Source: Jacaranda mimosifolia (lineage: Eukaryota; Streptophyta; Magnoliopsida; Lamiales; Bignoniaceae). Taken from it: 64,000 nucleotides of DNA. Numbering within the stretch: position 1 is the stretch's first letter; each line of letters begins with the position of its first letter. Shown here one piece after another: positions 22,030 to 34,416 of this stretch. A model generated the notes under the pieces. That model was not told the origin of the DNA. It ran no database searches and saw only the letters and a program-made list of their open reading frames with translations. The position numbers and the translations under genes are program-made. The stretch lies in contig CM032127.1 of NCBI GenBank assembly GCA_018894105.1, positions 35,112,760-35,176,759 on the forward strand. Direction: 5' to 3'.

Positions 22030-22660
22030 CATAATGTATACAGTTCAATGTACAAGACAGGATGTGGCACACTCGCTAAGTGTTACGAGTAGGTTCCAAT
22101 CCAATCTTAGTGAGAGTTACTGATAGCTGTTAAGGCAATCCTTGTGTACTTGAGAAGGACTAAAGATTTGTTTTTGGTATAGGCAAAGGAGAGTTGAAAC
22201 TAGAAGGGTTTTCGGATTCAAGTTTTCAATACAATGTAGATGACCTTAAATCTACTTTTGGATTTATATTTTGCCTCAACGGCACTGCAGTGAGTTTGAG
22301 GAGTTTCAACAAGACACCATGGCCGAGACAACCACTGAGGTGAAATAATTTGTGGTTTTGGAAACCACAAAAGAAGGTGTTTGGATAAAAACTTCATCCA
22401 AGAGTTGGATGCAGTGTTTAGGGTGTATGAGCCCACAATTATCTCTGAAAGACAATTTCGAACATGAGCCAAGATCTCATCAGTGATCCAAATACATTAA
22501 ATGCATTATCATTTGATATATGATATCAATTGATAGATGTGACAACTGAGTGGACAAAGTTCCCTCAGAAGAGAATTTAGCAAAACTACTGTCTAAACCC
22601 CTAAAAGTAAAAAGTCCTTAAATAACATCTTGAGAAGATAGGTCTCAAGGCCATGGGAAT
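22030..22660 (+). pseudogene. M: RNase H and C-terminal tail (broken)
   Basis: LDSSFQYNVDDLKSTFGF and the FCLNG block are recognisable, but the acidic-site region reads TTEVK*FVVLE and the following part is frameshifted. The TGA after CDN (22547-22549) is the stop shared with A, E and F. Tail sequence LxKPL...LEKIGLK continues to ~22650. Confidence 0.82.
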
Positions 22661-22667
22661 TAACTTT

Positions 22668-22683
22668 AGGGCAAGTGGGAGAT
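22668..22683 (+). other. M: polypurine tract
   Basis: AGGGCAAGTGGGAGAT immediately before the TGTTGG of the 3' LTR. Confidence 0.9.
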
Positions 22684-24722
22684 TGTTGGAATAGTTCCCA
22701 GCAAGCCAATAAGATAGGCCTTCAAAAGCTATTTCATTGTAAAACAATCTTGATTGAATGATATTCTTTATATGACCACCTTCATCTTATGCTTTATATT
22801 ACTTCAGTTGCATTTGGATGAAGCCGTTAGATCACACATGACTATAGGACTTAGTTCGATGACCATGGCATAAGTCTTACATGGTTGTGATCTTAAATCT
22901 TCAAAGTCATAGGATCTTACGAGATGGGGCATCTGAGATCCGGATAGACTTGCACTAATGATGCATAAATCTAATGGTTGGATATTGCTCCATTCCATGA
23001 GCAATCTATATGAGATATGGGTGTATGTTAGTAGGTGCTTATTAGAGAACAAGACACTGAAGACCCTCGGGAGAATCCACTAGATAGCCATAGTAGCATG
23101 TCGGTAGTGATCAATTGTCCCGCTTACGCTAGTGCATAGTATTAGTCCTCTGACTTGAGGATCTACGGTAACCTTATGTCCGGTCCTCATGCTATGACTC
23201 TTCCTTGATCACTTAGCAGGTCTTTCGAGTAAAGATTGGGTATGAGCTACTTGGCATGGAGGTTTGTGAGATCCAAGATGGAATTCGACTCTCATTATTG
23301 TGAAGGACGAGTGCATCTCCTATGTGTTCTATAATGATCGATTCCAAGAAATCCTTGCGCAAGGTGGTGTGACAATTTGAAAAAGGAGTTTTCAAAGGTG
23401 AGGTCACATAAGGGAATCGAACATTAAGAATAGAGACATAGCACCGAGGTTATTAGGGAGTTGGCAAATATCTTGCCCTAGGCCTCTTTTGAGAGATAGG
23501 AGACGGAAGGACTATATTTGCATGGTATGCGTGAAGCTATGATGGTTGTCCAGAATATTCATTTCAGCTAATTAGTTGGGCTCCATGGGCTAGAGGTTGG
23601 ACATCGACCATGGATATTAGATACTCTTCAATTAATGAGATTAATTGAATTGAGTCGAATAGTTTAAAAGGAGTTTTAAACTAAAATGAATATAAGATAT
23701 TCAAAAGTCACAAAGAGTTGTGAGCCCATAAAGAGTTAATTATTTGGTACAATGTTCATCATCAATTGGACAAGGTGACTTAAAGAGTTAAGTTGACTAA
23801 TTTAAGCTTAAAAGTTAAGCTTGTTTGATTTAAGAGTTAAATCAAAGGTTGATTAATTAAATTAAAGTGTTTAATTTAATTAATGGGAAGAATACATTTT
23901 GGAGGGAAAATTTAAATGAAGTGTTCATTTAAATTAGCATCTTAATTAATTTGGAATTAGATTCCAAATGAAATTGAAATGCACGTGAAATTCAAGCAAG
24001 ACTTGAATTTGAATTTTGCCAACTTAGCGTGCCACTTGGGTGGTCACCTTGCGAAAGTTGTGATGCCAACTAGCATCACACCTTCCACCCTCTATATACA
24101 GATGTAGAGAGCATGCAAAATTCGAAATTAATTGCTGAAAAGTGTGAGAATTAGATTCTTGCATTCTCTCCAAAATCTCTCTCTCCATGCGTTGCATCAT
24201 GAGTTAAAGCTTTGCATTTCTTCTTCTTCCCAATATGAAAATTGACCTCCTCTACCTCATTTTCTTCTATCTAACTATAGCTTATCGTGAGGGGAAATTG
24301 GAAGATTGTTTGGTGTGTCGATCATATCAATAGAGGTAAGGAACTTGACTTGCTCGGTTTTGGAGATCCACTTGCAGCAGCTTCCAGTTGGCGAATTTTT
24401 ATGGAGTGATCTAGAAAGCTTTTTAGATCCAATTTTTTAAATAGCTTCCCCTGTGTGTGGAGGTGTTCCAGATTTAATTTAGTAATTTTTGGAGCAGTAT
24501 AGCTTGGGCAAACGTTGCCATCTTTTCGCTATGCTAGTTCCAGATAGTTTATGGACTCATGAGAGATAGTTGATCTTCTCCCTGTGTTTGAGCTACAAGA
24601 GGTAATTCTTCATCCTAATCCAGATCTATAGCATGAGTGGATCCTTGGTAGCTTGAGTAGCATAGTTATTTTCAAGTTTATGAAGTTTTGATTTATGAAT
24701 CCTAACACTGCTCTTGCCTTCA
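22684..24722 (+). repeat. M: 3' LTR with a ~190-bp internal deletion
   Basis: 2039 bp, TGTTGGAATAG to TTGCCTTCA. It matches the 5' LTR except that the stretch equal to about 15731-15915 is missing at 23730, removing the first hairpins of the U3 array. It ends at the TSD tactt. Confidence 0.93.
24059..24109 (+). promoter_or_regulatory. M 3' LTR core promoter
   Basis: TGTGATGC (24059-24066) pairs perfectly with GCATCACA (24073-24080), followed by CTCTATATACAGATGTAGAG (24090-24109). Confidence 0.65.
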
Positions 24723-26271
24723 TACTTGGCCAGCCGCCTCACTCCTATTTATAGGGGTGGAGGTGTAATACAAGTCGGCATCACACCTCTCATGAGGTTG
24801 GCGCCAACTTGCAAGGCAAGTTGCATGTGAAATGTTAATTTCACTTGCATTTGAATTTCATCTGGAATCTTTATTTCATCTCATGAAATGTCATAGAGAC
24901 AAACTCCAAATACACTCTAACTGAACTATTTCATTTTGAATTTCCCTCCAAAACAATTCTTCACTTTAACTAACTCCTTAATTTATTTTCATCTCATGAA
25001 ATATCATCCAAATAAACTCCAAATATACTCCAAATGAACTCTTTCATTTTGAATTTCCCTCCAAAATAATTCTTCACTTTAATTAACTCCTTAATTTAAT
25101 TAATTAATCTTGACTTAACTCCTTCAGTTAACTAGAACCCTTTAAGTTAGAAGGTGTTAACTTAACTCCTTAAGTTCACTTGACCAATTGATAGCCATAT
25201 GGAATCAATTAAATTAACTCCTTAATTTAATTTGTCTAATTTAACTCCTTAAACTAATCAAGCCAAGATGACCAAAATTTAGCCAATCATTTTTCCTTCG
25301 TAAAATCAGTCAAGTGGAATTTTCTAACTCTTAGAAAATTCCCTTCATCAATTAGGACTTCCTATTGGCTTTTGTGTGTGACCCATTAGGTTCTACCATT
25401 CATTGGACATGACCCACAACTCTTGTGATATTTAGAATATCAATATATTCACATTAGTTTAAACTCCTTTAAATTAATAACTCAATTCAATTAATCTACA
25501 TTAATTGAAGAGTACCCAATCTCAATAGTCGATGTCCAACCTCAACCCCATAGAGCCCAACTAATTGTCCAAAATGAATATGCTCTTGTGGAACCATTCT
25601 AGCTCTGCGCTTGCCATGCAAATACGATTTTCTGTCTCCTATCTTCCGAAAGAGGCATAGGGAAAGATATTTGCCGGTTCCTTAATAGTCTCAATGACTA
25701 TGTTTCTATTCTAATGTTTGATTCCCCTTTATGACCTTACTTTGTAAAACTCCTTTTCTAAATTGTCATACTACCTTGCGCAAGGATTTTATGGAATCGA
25801 TCATTATAGAATACATAGGAGATGCACTCGCCCTTCACAACGACAAGGAGATAGATCCTATCTTGGATCTCACAAACCTCCATGCCTAAGTAGTTCATAT
25901 CCAAGCTCAACCCAGATGGCCAGTAGAGTGGTCAAGAAAAAGTCAAAGTATGAGAACCTAAACACAAGGTTACCATGGATCCACAGGTTAGAGGGCTAAT
26001 TATGTGCACTAACATAAGTTGGAAAACTTGCCACTATAACTTAGAAGATTTAAGATCACGACCGTGTAAGACTTATTCCATGATCACCACCCAGTGCGTT
26101 ACCAAGTCCTGTAGTCTTGTGTGATCTAAAGGCTTCAACCAAATGCTAGTGAAGTAATAATGAGCAAAAGATGAAGAAGGCCATATAATGAATATCATTC
26201 AATCAAGTTTGTCTTACGAGAAAATAGTTTAGAAGGCCAATCTGATTGGCTTGAAGGACACTACTCTAACA
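24723..26271 (-). repeat. C: 3' LTR, segment 3 (promoter, U3)
   Basis: Continues C's left LTR from the tactt TSD to CTAACA at 26271, reverse complement of a TGTTAGAGTAG LTR start. It matches 29744-31408. The U3 hairpin array is at about 25079-25343 (first unit GGAATTTTCTAA-ctc-TTAGAAAATTCC, 12-bp perfect arms). It directly abuts protease sequence rather than a polypurine tract. Confidence 0.9.
24743..24788 (-). promoter_or_regulatory. C 3' LTR core promoter
   Basis: Palindromic CCTATTTATAGG (about 24743-24754) with the inverted repeat GGTGTAAT / ATCACACC upstream on the minus strand. C's TATA element differs in sequence from the CTCTATATATAGATATAGAG type but sits at the same place. Confidence 0.62.
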
Positions 26272-27205
26272 CCTTCTTCTTCCCATCCTCTATAACGAAT
26301 TGCAAAGGTGAGAATCACATGCGGTATCATATACCCATGAGAAAGAATTTATCATTAAGTACACTTCAATAAAGTACATACCCTTCTCAAGGGTGCAAAG
26401 GTATTCCTTGCAATTCCTTTTCTACTGTCTTTTCTCACCATAGTGGAAACAAGTATCATTGGTTTTAGCCTCTTTATTCTTCTTAATTCCCCTTGAACTC
26501 TTCAAGGGTTATTTTCCCTTAGAGGAAGAACTCTTCTTTCTTTTACGTCCCTTTCTAGCACCCCTAGGGCCTTTAGACTTGGATGAGGAAGCAAGTACAA
26601 GAGGCTTGTCTTTCTTCTTAGTCGCCTCGACGGTCACCAACATGTTGACCAATTTATTAATCGTTACTTTTTGCTTCAACATGTTGAGGTTCATAACGAA
26701 TTGGTCAAATGGGCTAGGCAGTGATTGAAGGGTCAAATCCATATAGAGCTCATTGTCCATGATAACGTCTAATTAACCAAGTTTCTCAATGAGACCGATC
26801 ATTTTTAAGTGTGGTCATGGACACTTGAACGCTAATTTATTCTTGTCCTAAAGAGTTCTTTAGATAATGAGAACCTTTCATGTCTAGTTTGAACACTATA
26901 CAACTCTTGTAGGTGTAAGTAAATCTCGTGAGCATGTTTCATGTGATCGTGAGACTTTTGAAGCTCATTAGACATAGAAGCCATCATTGGGCATCTTGTT
27001 TATATATCATTATCCACAAGCTCATATGTAATTCAAGTGCCTCATCGGTGGCATCATCGCCAATGGTGTCCGGCAGACTTTGATCAAGCACATAAGTCCT
27101 CTTTTTGGAATCTAGAATAATCTTGATGTTTCTTAACTAGTCGCGAAAGTTTAGTTCGATAAGTTTATTAGTTTCCAAAATAGTGTTGAGTAGATTCTTA
27201 GTAAT
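26272..27205 (-). pseudogene. C: gag and protease start, truncated
   Basis: The only coding remnant of C. At the canonical start ATG has become ATT (27203-27205) and the second codon GCT has become ACT. Open stretch 26509-26760 covers the C-terminal gag (SLPSPFDQFVMNLNM, then KGPRGARKGRKRKKSSSSKGK). The zinc knuckle reads C-Y-Q-C with a stop inside. The protease motif YDTACDSHLCNSL (about 26310-26335) keeps the catalytic Asp, then a purine-rich run GGATGGGAAGAAGAAGG passes straight into the LTR. Everything 3' of the protease start is missing. Confidence 0.87.
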
Positions 27206-29148
27206 TTGTTTTGAGATTTCAAAAATATAAAAGGCGAAAAAAAGAGTATAAGTATGTGATTGAATATTGATATTGAAAACATGTTTATGGACTTTTAAGC
27301 ATATTTTTCTCCCACTGTTTTATCGAATTCTTCTGAACCCCTAAAAGAATTCGGGAATCTCATTTCCTAGTGAGAATCAAGGCCCTAAGTACTTGTAAGT
27401 GGACCCTCGTAATGAGTGCATCCACAAACAATCCAAAGGTAAGCAACTTTTGCTAATTGCATCTCTATACAACCCTTGATATATTTTGCCTCACTTTTCA
27501 TGTAGATCCCCTTAATGAGCGACCTCTAGATTATTAGGTGTTAAGTCGGACCTACCAATCAAATTTCAATTCGAAATGGTTCCAAGTCATGCCACGTGAT
27601 GTGAGCCATGCATGGGAAACATCGAATCAAAGGTGCATTATATGCTAAGTATATTATCACAACTTTCTAACTAAGTATGACCCCTGTGATGAGTGCCATC
27701 ACACAAAGATAGTAGCATCATCATGTTAATATTATTGGTAGAAGGTATGGATTAATTAAAACTCCTTTTAATTTGTATCCATTTTGACTTAATATTTTGG
27801 AAGCACTTAAACTCTTCTAAGTAGAAGGTTTTTCTTGCTTGCAAAGATCTCATTAATTTTATCTTCTTATTTAGGTTTTTCATATCCTAACCATGCATCT
27901 CATACATCAATAGGATATCGAAAGCATAAATAAGTAAATGAGCTTGGCATGCTCCTAGGGTAGGATGACCATGAGCCTTAACCAAGTAGTGCACTTAGAG
28001 CAATAGATGCAGTACTTAGTTGATTTTAAGTGGGTTGATTAAATCTACCTATTACATAAATGTATCCTTATACATGCATAGGTCTTCATGCCTCCAATGG
28101 TCTTCTTATCTCCTTGTAACATTTATTTGATAAAGAAATCCTTATTCCTAGTGATTCTACTTTCATAACGTTTACAAGATAGAAATTGAGAGGCATGCAA
28201 GCCCCAATTTAAACAACCCTTTTCAACAACTTGAAATAAATAAAATCAATATTAAAAACTTATGATCATCCACATTCATTCATCATCCATTCAATAATTA
28301 AATGAACAATAAATCAAGAATTGGCTTTTAATTCCTTGATTAAACGCTTATATCATAAACAATTAATTAACTAGCAAAAATAAGCATAACAATTATGCAT
28401 CTCATTTTTGCACCAATATTGAAGATTAACTTTAACAAGATTTTAAAAGCAATAAAAAATGTCAAACATAATTTTGAGAACTAGCACAACACTTGTGCAT
28501 CTATGTAGCATGATTTAAATAACTTTTGGTCATAAAAAGAACACAAAAACTCATCAAGATTTAACCAGCTTAGGCACACAGCCGCATGGCAGGTGCTATT
28601 CGGCCAGCGCTCGGCCAAGACTGGCAGATTGCCCTATTTCATGGTATGGTTCGAGTGAATGTGTTTTTGGGTCAACTTTCGTGCACCAAAACCTTTAGGA
28701 CACCTCCTAAACACTAAATCACACATTATAGATGAATTTTCAGATCTAAAACACCTTTTAAAAATATAAATTCAAGTGCTCAAGCATGCAACAAAAATCA
28801 AGTTCAAGTGAGAATCACCATTCTCCAAAAAATCTCCAATAATCTCCAATCCAATTGGATCAAAAAATGATCAAAAAACCTTAAGACCAAATTTAACATG
28901 CTATATCAACATATAACATCTCAAATGCTGAATCAAAATTTAACATAATCATCTATGAATAAAAAATGTACTAACATATGAATTAACTCTTAAAACACAT
29001 ATTAACATAATTTCAAGTCAATAACAAAGGAGCCACAAGTATCATCATCCAAACACTGTAATCCATAAATTGGATCAAGTATCTGGAGATCTAGATCAAT
29101 CCATCACATGAATCAATCAATCAAAAATCTAAATTAAAGCATGAAATA
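27206..29148 (-). other. C: untranslated leader
   Basis: About 1.94 kb without a credible ORF. On the minus strand from the PBS it holds the GC-rich island (28565-28650), the GTGGTGCAC-type hairpin region (27978-28024) and the four-hairpin array (27400-27705; units near 27677-27701, 27588-27610, 27502-27526, 27400-27424). The array units here share CTCAT(T/C)A, distinct from the CTCGAAG type of A, M and E. Confidence 0.78.
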
Positions 29149-29161
29149 GGCTCCGATACCA
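29149..29161 (-). other. C: primer-binding site
   Basis: Plus-strand ggctccgatacca, i.e. TGGTATCGGAGCC on the minus strand, two bases from the LTR end. One substitution from the usual initiator tRNA-Met PBS. Confidence 0.9.
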
Positions 29162-29163
29162 CT

Positions 29164-31408
29164 TGAAGGAGTGTGTAGCACAAGTATCTAGAAACAAAGC
29201 AAATAAAGATAAATTAAAACTTGTCGACACCTCTCCCAAGGATCAAATCATGTTGTAAAATGGATTTGGAAGAAGATAAATACATTGAATGCTAAAAAAT
29301 CCAAGGTAGAATGCAAGAAAGGCTTGAATACTTCAAAGCTATCTCCTCTAGCATAGTAGCAACTCTGCAACTTTTGTCCTGTCAAAACACATCCAAAGAA
29401 AATTTGGACACAAACTCCTCAACACATTGGGGAAGGTCCAATAAAACATCTGCAGTAAATGAATGCAACAAGTTCTGGAAACATGCCTCCAAAGTTTCTA
29501 CCCTTGCAGTGGATCTCCAAAATTAAAGCTATCCAATTGTCCAGCCTCTAATGTGATGTTCTACATACCATAGGCAAATCCCAATCAATCCTTAGTCAGC
29601 TAAAATTCAAGAAGAGAAGAAATGATGAAGGCCAAAATAAATTTAGGAGGAAGGGTGAAGAAGAAAGTGTGAGACTTCAACACATGAGTGAATCACATAA
29701 TTTGGAGAGAAATGTGGAATCTAACAATTAGAATTTGCAAGCTTGCTTGGCCAGCCACCTCACTCCTATTTATAGGGGTAGAGTTGTGATGCAACTTTCC
29801 ATCACAGCTCCTATGAGGTTGGCGCCAACTTGCAAGGCAAGTTGCATGTGAAATGTTAATTTCACTTGCATTTGAATTTCATTCGGAATCTTTATTTCAT
29901 CTCATGAAATGTTATCCAAATAAACTCTAAATGCACTCCAAATGAACTCTTTCATTTTGATTTTTCCTCCAAAATAATTCTTCACATTAATTAACCCCTT
30001 AATTTAATTAATTAATCATGACTTAACTCTTTAAGTTAATAGATTAACTCTATAAGCTAGAAGGTGTTAACTTAACACCTTAAGTTAACTTGACCAATTA
30101 ATAGCCATATGGCACCAATTAAATTAACTCTTTAATTTAATTTGTCTAATTTAACTCCTAAAATTATTATGATTAATTTAACAGTTAAACTAATTAAGCC
30201 AAAATGACCAAAATTTAGCCAACCATTTTTCCTCCATAAAATTGGTCAAGTAGAATTTTCTAAGTCTTAGAAAATTACCTTCATCAAATAGGACTTCCTA
30301 TTGGCTTTTGTGTGTGACCCATAAGGTTCTACCATTCATTGGACATGGCTCACAACTCTTGTGATATTTAGAATATCAAAATATTCACATTAGTTTAAAC
30401 TCTTTTAAACTAATAACTCAATTCAATTAATCTATATTAATTGAAGAGTACCTAATCTCCATGATCGATGTCCATACTCAAGCCCATGGAGCCCAACTAA
30501 TTGTCCGAAATGAATATGCTCTTGGGGAAGCATTCTAGCTCTACGTTTGCCATGCAAATTCGGTTTTTTCATCTCCTATCTCCTGAAAGAGGCCTAAGAA
30601 AAGATATTTGCCTGTTCTTTAATAGCCTTGATGACTATGTTTCTATTCTAATGTTTGATTCCCTTTTACGACCTCATCTTTGAAAAACTCCTTTTCCAAC
30701 TTGTTATACTACCTTGTACAAGGATTTATTGGAATTGATCATTATAGAATACATAGGAGATGCACTCGCCCTTAACAATAATGAGGAGATGGATCCTATC
30801 TTTGATCTCATAAACTTCCATGCCTATATAGCTCATATCCAAGCTCAACCTGAATAACCTGCAGAGTGGTCAAGGAAAAGTCAAAGCATGAGAACCTGAA
30901 CATAAGGTTACCATAGATCCTTAGGTTAAATGACTAATTATATGCACTAGTGTAAGTTGGAGAACTTGCCACTACCAACTTACCACTATGGCTATCTAGT
31001 TGATTATCTGGGCGGGCCTTCAGTAAACTTGTTCTCTAACAAGCACCTACTAATATGCACCCATATCTAACATGAATTTCTTAAGAAACGGAGCAATATC
31101 CAACCTTTTGGATTTATGCATTGTTAATGCAAGTTTATCCGAATCTTAGATGCCCTGTCTTATAAGATTCTACAACCTGGAATATTTGAAGATTATGATC
31201 GTGTAAGACTTATTTCATGATCACTACCCAGTGTATGACCAAGTCCCGTAGTCTTGTGTGATCTAAGGGTTTCAACTAAATATTAGTGAAGTGAAATAAA
31301 CATAAGATGAAGATGGCCATATGTTATGAATATCATTTAATTAAGATTGTATCACAAGTGAAATAGTTTACATGCCAATCTAATTGGCAGCGGGGCACTA
31401 TTCCAACA
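29164..31408 (-). repeat. C: 5' LTR (uninterrupted)
   Basis: 2245 bp, tgaaggagtgtg to ATTCCAACA, followed by the TSD tggag. It preserves the sequence gaatc...tgctt at 29717-29748, the pre-insertion state of the sites used by A and M. U3 hairpin array at about 29984-30278, with units such as GTTAACTTAA-cacc-TTAAGTTAAC and AATTAAATTAA-ctct-TTAATTTAATT. Confidence 0.93.
29765..29810 (-). promoter_or_regulatory. C 5' LTR core promoter
   Basis: Palindromic CCTATTTATAGG and an inverted repeat GAGTTGTGAT (29781-29790) / ATCACAGCTC (29801-29810), 10 bp with one wobble. Arm sequence differs from the other LTRs but pairing is kept. Confidence 0.65.
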
Positions 31409-32167
31409 TGGAGCTTACCACAAAACCTTTGGATTTGATCTATACGGATATCTATGGCCTACTAAGAGTTTGTGCGAGAGGAGGCTATTCATAATTCATC
31501 ACCTTCACTGATGATTATACTCGGTTTGGACATTTGTATCTTATGAAGTACAAGTCCATAGCTTTTGAAAAGTTTAAAGAGTATAGTAATGATGTAGAAA
31601 AGCAAAAGAGACTAAGTATTAAAGCTCTTTGATCGGATCGAGGGGGAGAATACTTAAGTACCAAGTTCTTAGATTATCTAAAAGAGAATATGATTATCTT
31701 ATAATGGACTCTACCCGGCACACCGTAACACAATGGAGTAGCCAAGAGGAGAAATCGTACCTTATTGGACATGGTACGTTTCATGATGAGATTTTTCGAT
31801 GTGCCTATATTCTTTTGGGGATATGCCCTAGATTTGGTGGTGAGCCTACTTAATATGGTACCAACAAAGTTGGTGCCAAAAATACCGTATGAGATGTGGT
31901 ATGGCAAAGCACCCTCTTACTTTTCTCTAAAGGTTTTGGGATCTTCTGCTTATGTCAAGCAGTTAGTGGGAGACCAGTTAGATGGGAGATCCACTTTGTG
32001 CAAGTTTATGGGATACCCAAGAGAGTCTATGGGTTATTATTTCTATGATTGCTTGGAACAAATTATGTTTGTTTCAAGGAACGCCCACTTTTTGAAAAAG
32101 AAATTTCTATTAGATATAAATAGTGTTGTTGTTGAACTTGATGAAGTTCAAGATGATCATCAAATCC
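31409..32167 (+). pseudogene. D: integrase, second part (broken)
   Basis: Continues D from 5055: after the duplicated tggag, the text LTTKPLDLIYTDIYG joins GQME to give the family's integrase entry. First catalytic Asp kept (YTDIYG), second kept (SDRGGEY, after TGA 31630-31632), but the catalytic Glu is Lys (VAKRRNR, GAG to AAG). Open stretch 31765-32178 runs through FFWGYALD, GKAPSYFSLKVLGSSAY and GYPRESMGYYFYD. It ends at aatcc (32163-32167), where element E is inserted. RT and RNase H of D are not found in the window. Confidence 0.9.
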
Positions 32168-34402
32168 TGTTGGAGTAGTGCTCTGCAAGCTAATTAGACA
32201 GGCATGTAAACTGGTTCACTTGTGATAAAATTTTGATTGAATGTTATTCATTGAATGGCCATCTTCACTTTATGCTTATATTTGCTTCTATGGCATTTGG
32301 TTGAGGCCCTTAGATCACATAAAACTACAAGACTTGGTCATGTATTGGGTAGTGATCATGAAACAAGTCTTACACGGTCGTGATCTTAAATCTTCCAAGT
32401 CGTAGGATCTTACGAGATAGGGCATCTAAGATTCAAATAGGCTTGCACTAACGATGCATAAATCTAAGGGTTGGATGTTTCTCTATTTCATGAGCAATAC
32501 CATATGAGATATGGGTGCATGTTAGTGAGTGCTTGTTAGAGAACAAGGCACTGAAGGCATACCCGAAAAATCCACTAGATAGCTAAAGATGCGAGTCGGT
32601 AGTGGCAAGTCCTCCAGCTTGTGCTAGTACATAAAATTAGTCCTTTCACCTGAGGATCCAAGCTAACCTTATGTTTAGGTCCTCATACTTTGACTCTTCC
32701 CTAGTTATGTAGCAGGTCATTTGGGTGGAGATTGGGCATGAGCTACCTAGACATGGTGGTTTGTGAGATCTAAGATAGGATCCGACTCCTCATCGTAGTG
32801 AAAGGCAAGTACATCTCCTATGTATTCTATAATGATCGATTCCAAGAAATTCTTGCGCAAGGTAGTATGATAATTTGGAAAACGAGTTTTCTAGAGATGA
32901 GGTCATAAAGGGGAATTGAACATTGATAATAGAAACATAGTATCGAATCTATTAGGGAACCGACAAATATCTTGCCCTAGGCCTCTTTCAAGAGATATGA
33001 GATGGAAAAATCGTATTTGCATGGTACGCGTAGAGCTAGAATGGTTCTTCAAAAGCATTCATTTCAACCAATTGGGCTCTATGGACTTGAGGTTGGACAT
33101 CGACCATGGAGATTGGACACTCTTCAATTAATAGAGATTAATTGAATTGAGCCAATTAGTTTAAAGAAGTTTAAACTAATGTGAATATTTGATATTCTAA
33201 AGTCACAAAAGAGTTGTGAGCCTATGTTCAATGAATAGTAGAATATAGTAGGTCACACACAGAAGCCAATTGCAAATCATATTTGATGAAGGAGAATTTT
33301 CTAAGAGTTAGAAAAATTCCTAAATGATCGAATTTTGTAGACGTTTGATGTCATTTTGGCTTGATCAATTTAATTGTTAAATTGATCTAATTAATTTAAG
33401 GAGTTAAATTAAGACCAATTAATTAAGGAGTTAATTATTTGGTGCCACATGACTATCAATTTGGTCAAGTTAACTTAAGAAGTTAACAATTACTTGCTTA
33501 AGGAGTTAAGCAAATTGACTTAAGAGTTAAGTTAAAGGTTAATTAATTAAACTGAAGTGTTTAATTTAATTAAAATGAAGAATTAATTTTGGAGGAAAAA
33601 TTCAAATGAAATGTTCATTTGGTGTGAATTAGAATTTATTTGGATGACATTTCATGAGATGAAATGAAGATTCCAAATGAAATTCAAATTCACACAAAAT
33701 TCAAATTCACATGCCAACTTGCAAGAAAGTTATCGGCCACCTTGAGGAAGGTGTGATACCAAGGCCTCTGTATATAGATATAGAGTATGAGAGAGGTGGC
33801 CACTTGACATTGCATGTGATTTGCAAGCTAGAATTAGATTATCTTAATTTCCCTCCAATTTCCTAAGGGTTGCCTCATGTGTTGAAGCTTCACTTTTCTT
33901 TATCTCCTACCTCCAAATCAAGCCTTCATCCTTCCATTTATCCTCTTTATTCTCCAACTAATATTGAGGGCAATTAGATTGGGCATTGGTGTGTGGATCT
34001 TTTCATTAGAGGCATGACAATTGGATTCATAGCCTTTGGAGTTCCTTTGTTTCGGACAATGAATTTAGAGTGTGTTTTGGAGGAATTGCTGATCTGTTTT
34101 GAGCTGATTTTTTTTATTGCAGATACATCAAGGAGCTAGTGTTCATTTGGTTCAAATTTCACTCATATCAGAGTTCATTTGTCTGGGCAAAAGTTACGTG
34201 GATTCTGCTGTGCCGCTGGGGGATAGATTTGTCAAGGAGTTGATATCTTCTTCCAAGTTTCTTTGATTTTGTGAAAATCAAGGTAATCCTCTTATCAAAT
34301 CTAAATCTATGGCATGTTTAGATCCTTCGCTTCATATATAGCCTAGTTATTTTGGCATTTTTATGCTTTGATAATTGGATCCTAGTGCTATATGTAACCT
34401 CA
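32168..34402 (+). repeat. E: 5' LTR
   Basis: 2235 bp, TGTTGGAGTAG to GTAACCTCA. U3 hairpin array about 33293-33574. TATA region TATATAGATATAGAG at about 33771-33785, with the right arm of the upstream inverted repeat missing. Confidence 0.9.
33750..33786 (+). promoter_or_regulatory. E 5' LTR TATA region
   Basis: GGTGTGATACC is followed almost directly by GGCCTCTGTATATAGATATAGAG, so the second arm (GGTATCACACC) of the usual inverted repeat has been lost. Confidence 0.55.
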
Positions 34403-34404
34403 AG

Positions 34405-34416
34405 CGGTATCGGAGC
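34405..34416 (+). other. E: primer-binding site
   Basis: CGGTATCGGAGC, two bases after the LTR. Two substitutions from the usual copia PBS. Confidence 0.85.

Larger units (their letters stand above)
14684..24722 (+). mobile_element. M: complete plus-strand copia element (10.0 kb)
   Basis: LTR - PBS - leader - gag-pol - PPT - LTR, flanked by tgctt (14679-14683) and tactt (24723-24727). The empty site at 29744-29748 reads tgctt. Its gag belongs to the same variant as E (second knuckle Cys changed to Phe, spacer-type insertion DLxGDYHDK). Very few frames longer than 70 codons survive, so it is more decayed than A or F. Confidence 0.94.
5056..31408 (-). mobile_element. C: minus-strand copia element, internally deleted, hosting A and M
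   Basis: The outer ends are tgaaagag (5056) and TTCCAACA (31408), flanked on both sides by tggag (5051-5055 and 31409-31413). The flanking sequence joins into one continuous integrase reading of element D, so this was one insertion. Both LTRs share an unusual tip containing GAGTGTGTAGC, which supports pairing them. Without A and M the element has a left LTR of about 2.13 kb, an internal region of only ~2.9 kb (partial protease, gag, leader, PBS), and a right LTR of 2245 bp. Pre-integrase, integrase, RT, RNase H and the normal PPT are absent. Confidence 0.9.

Noticed and set aside
26459..26728. 89-codon hydrophobic plus-strand open frame
   Set aside because: It is antisense to the Lys/Ser-rich gag tail of C, which reads as Leu/Phe-rich on the other strand. 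Similar artefacts occur at 47824-48075 and 55915-56115.
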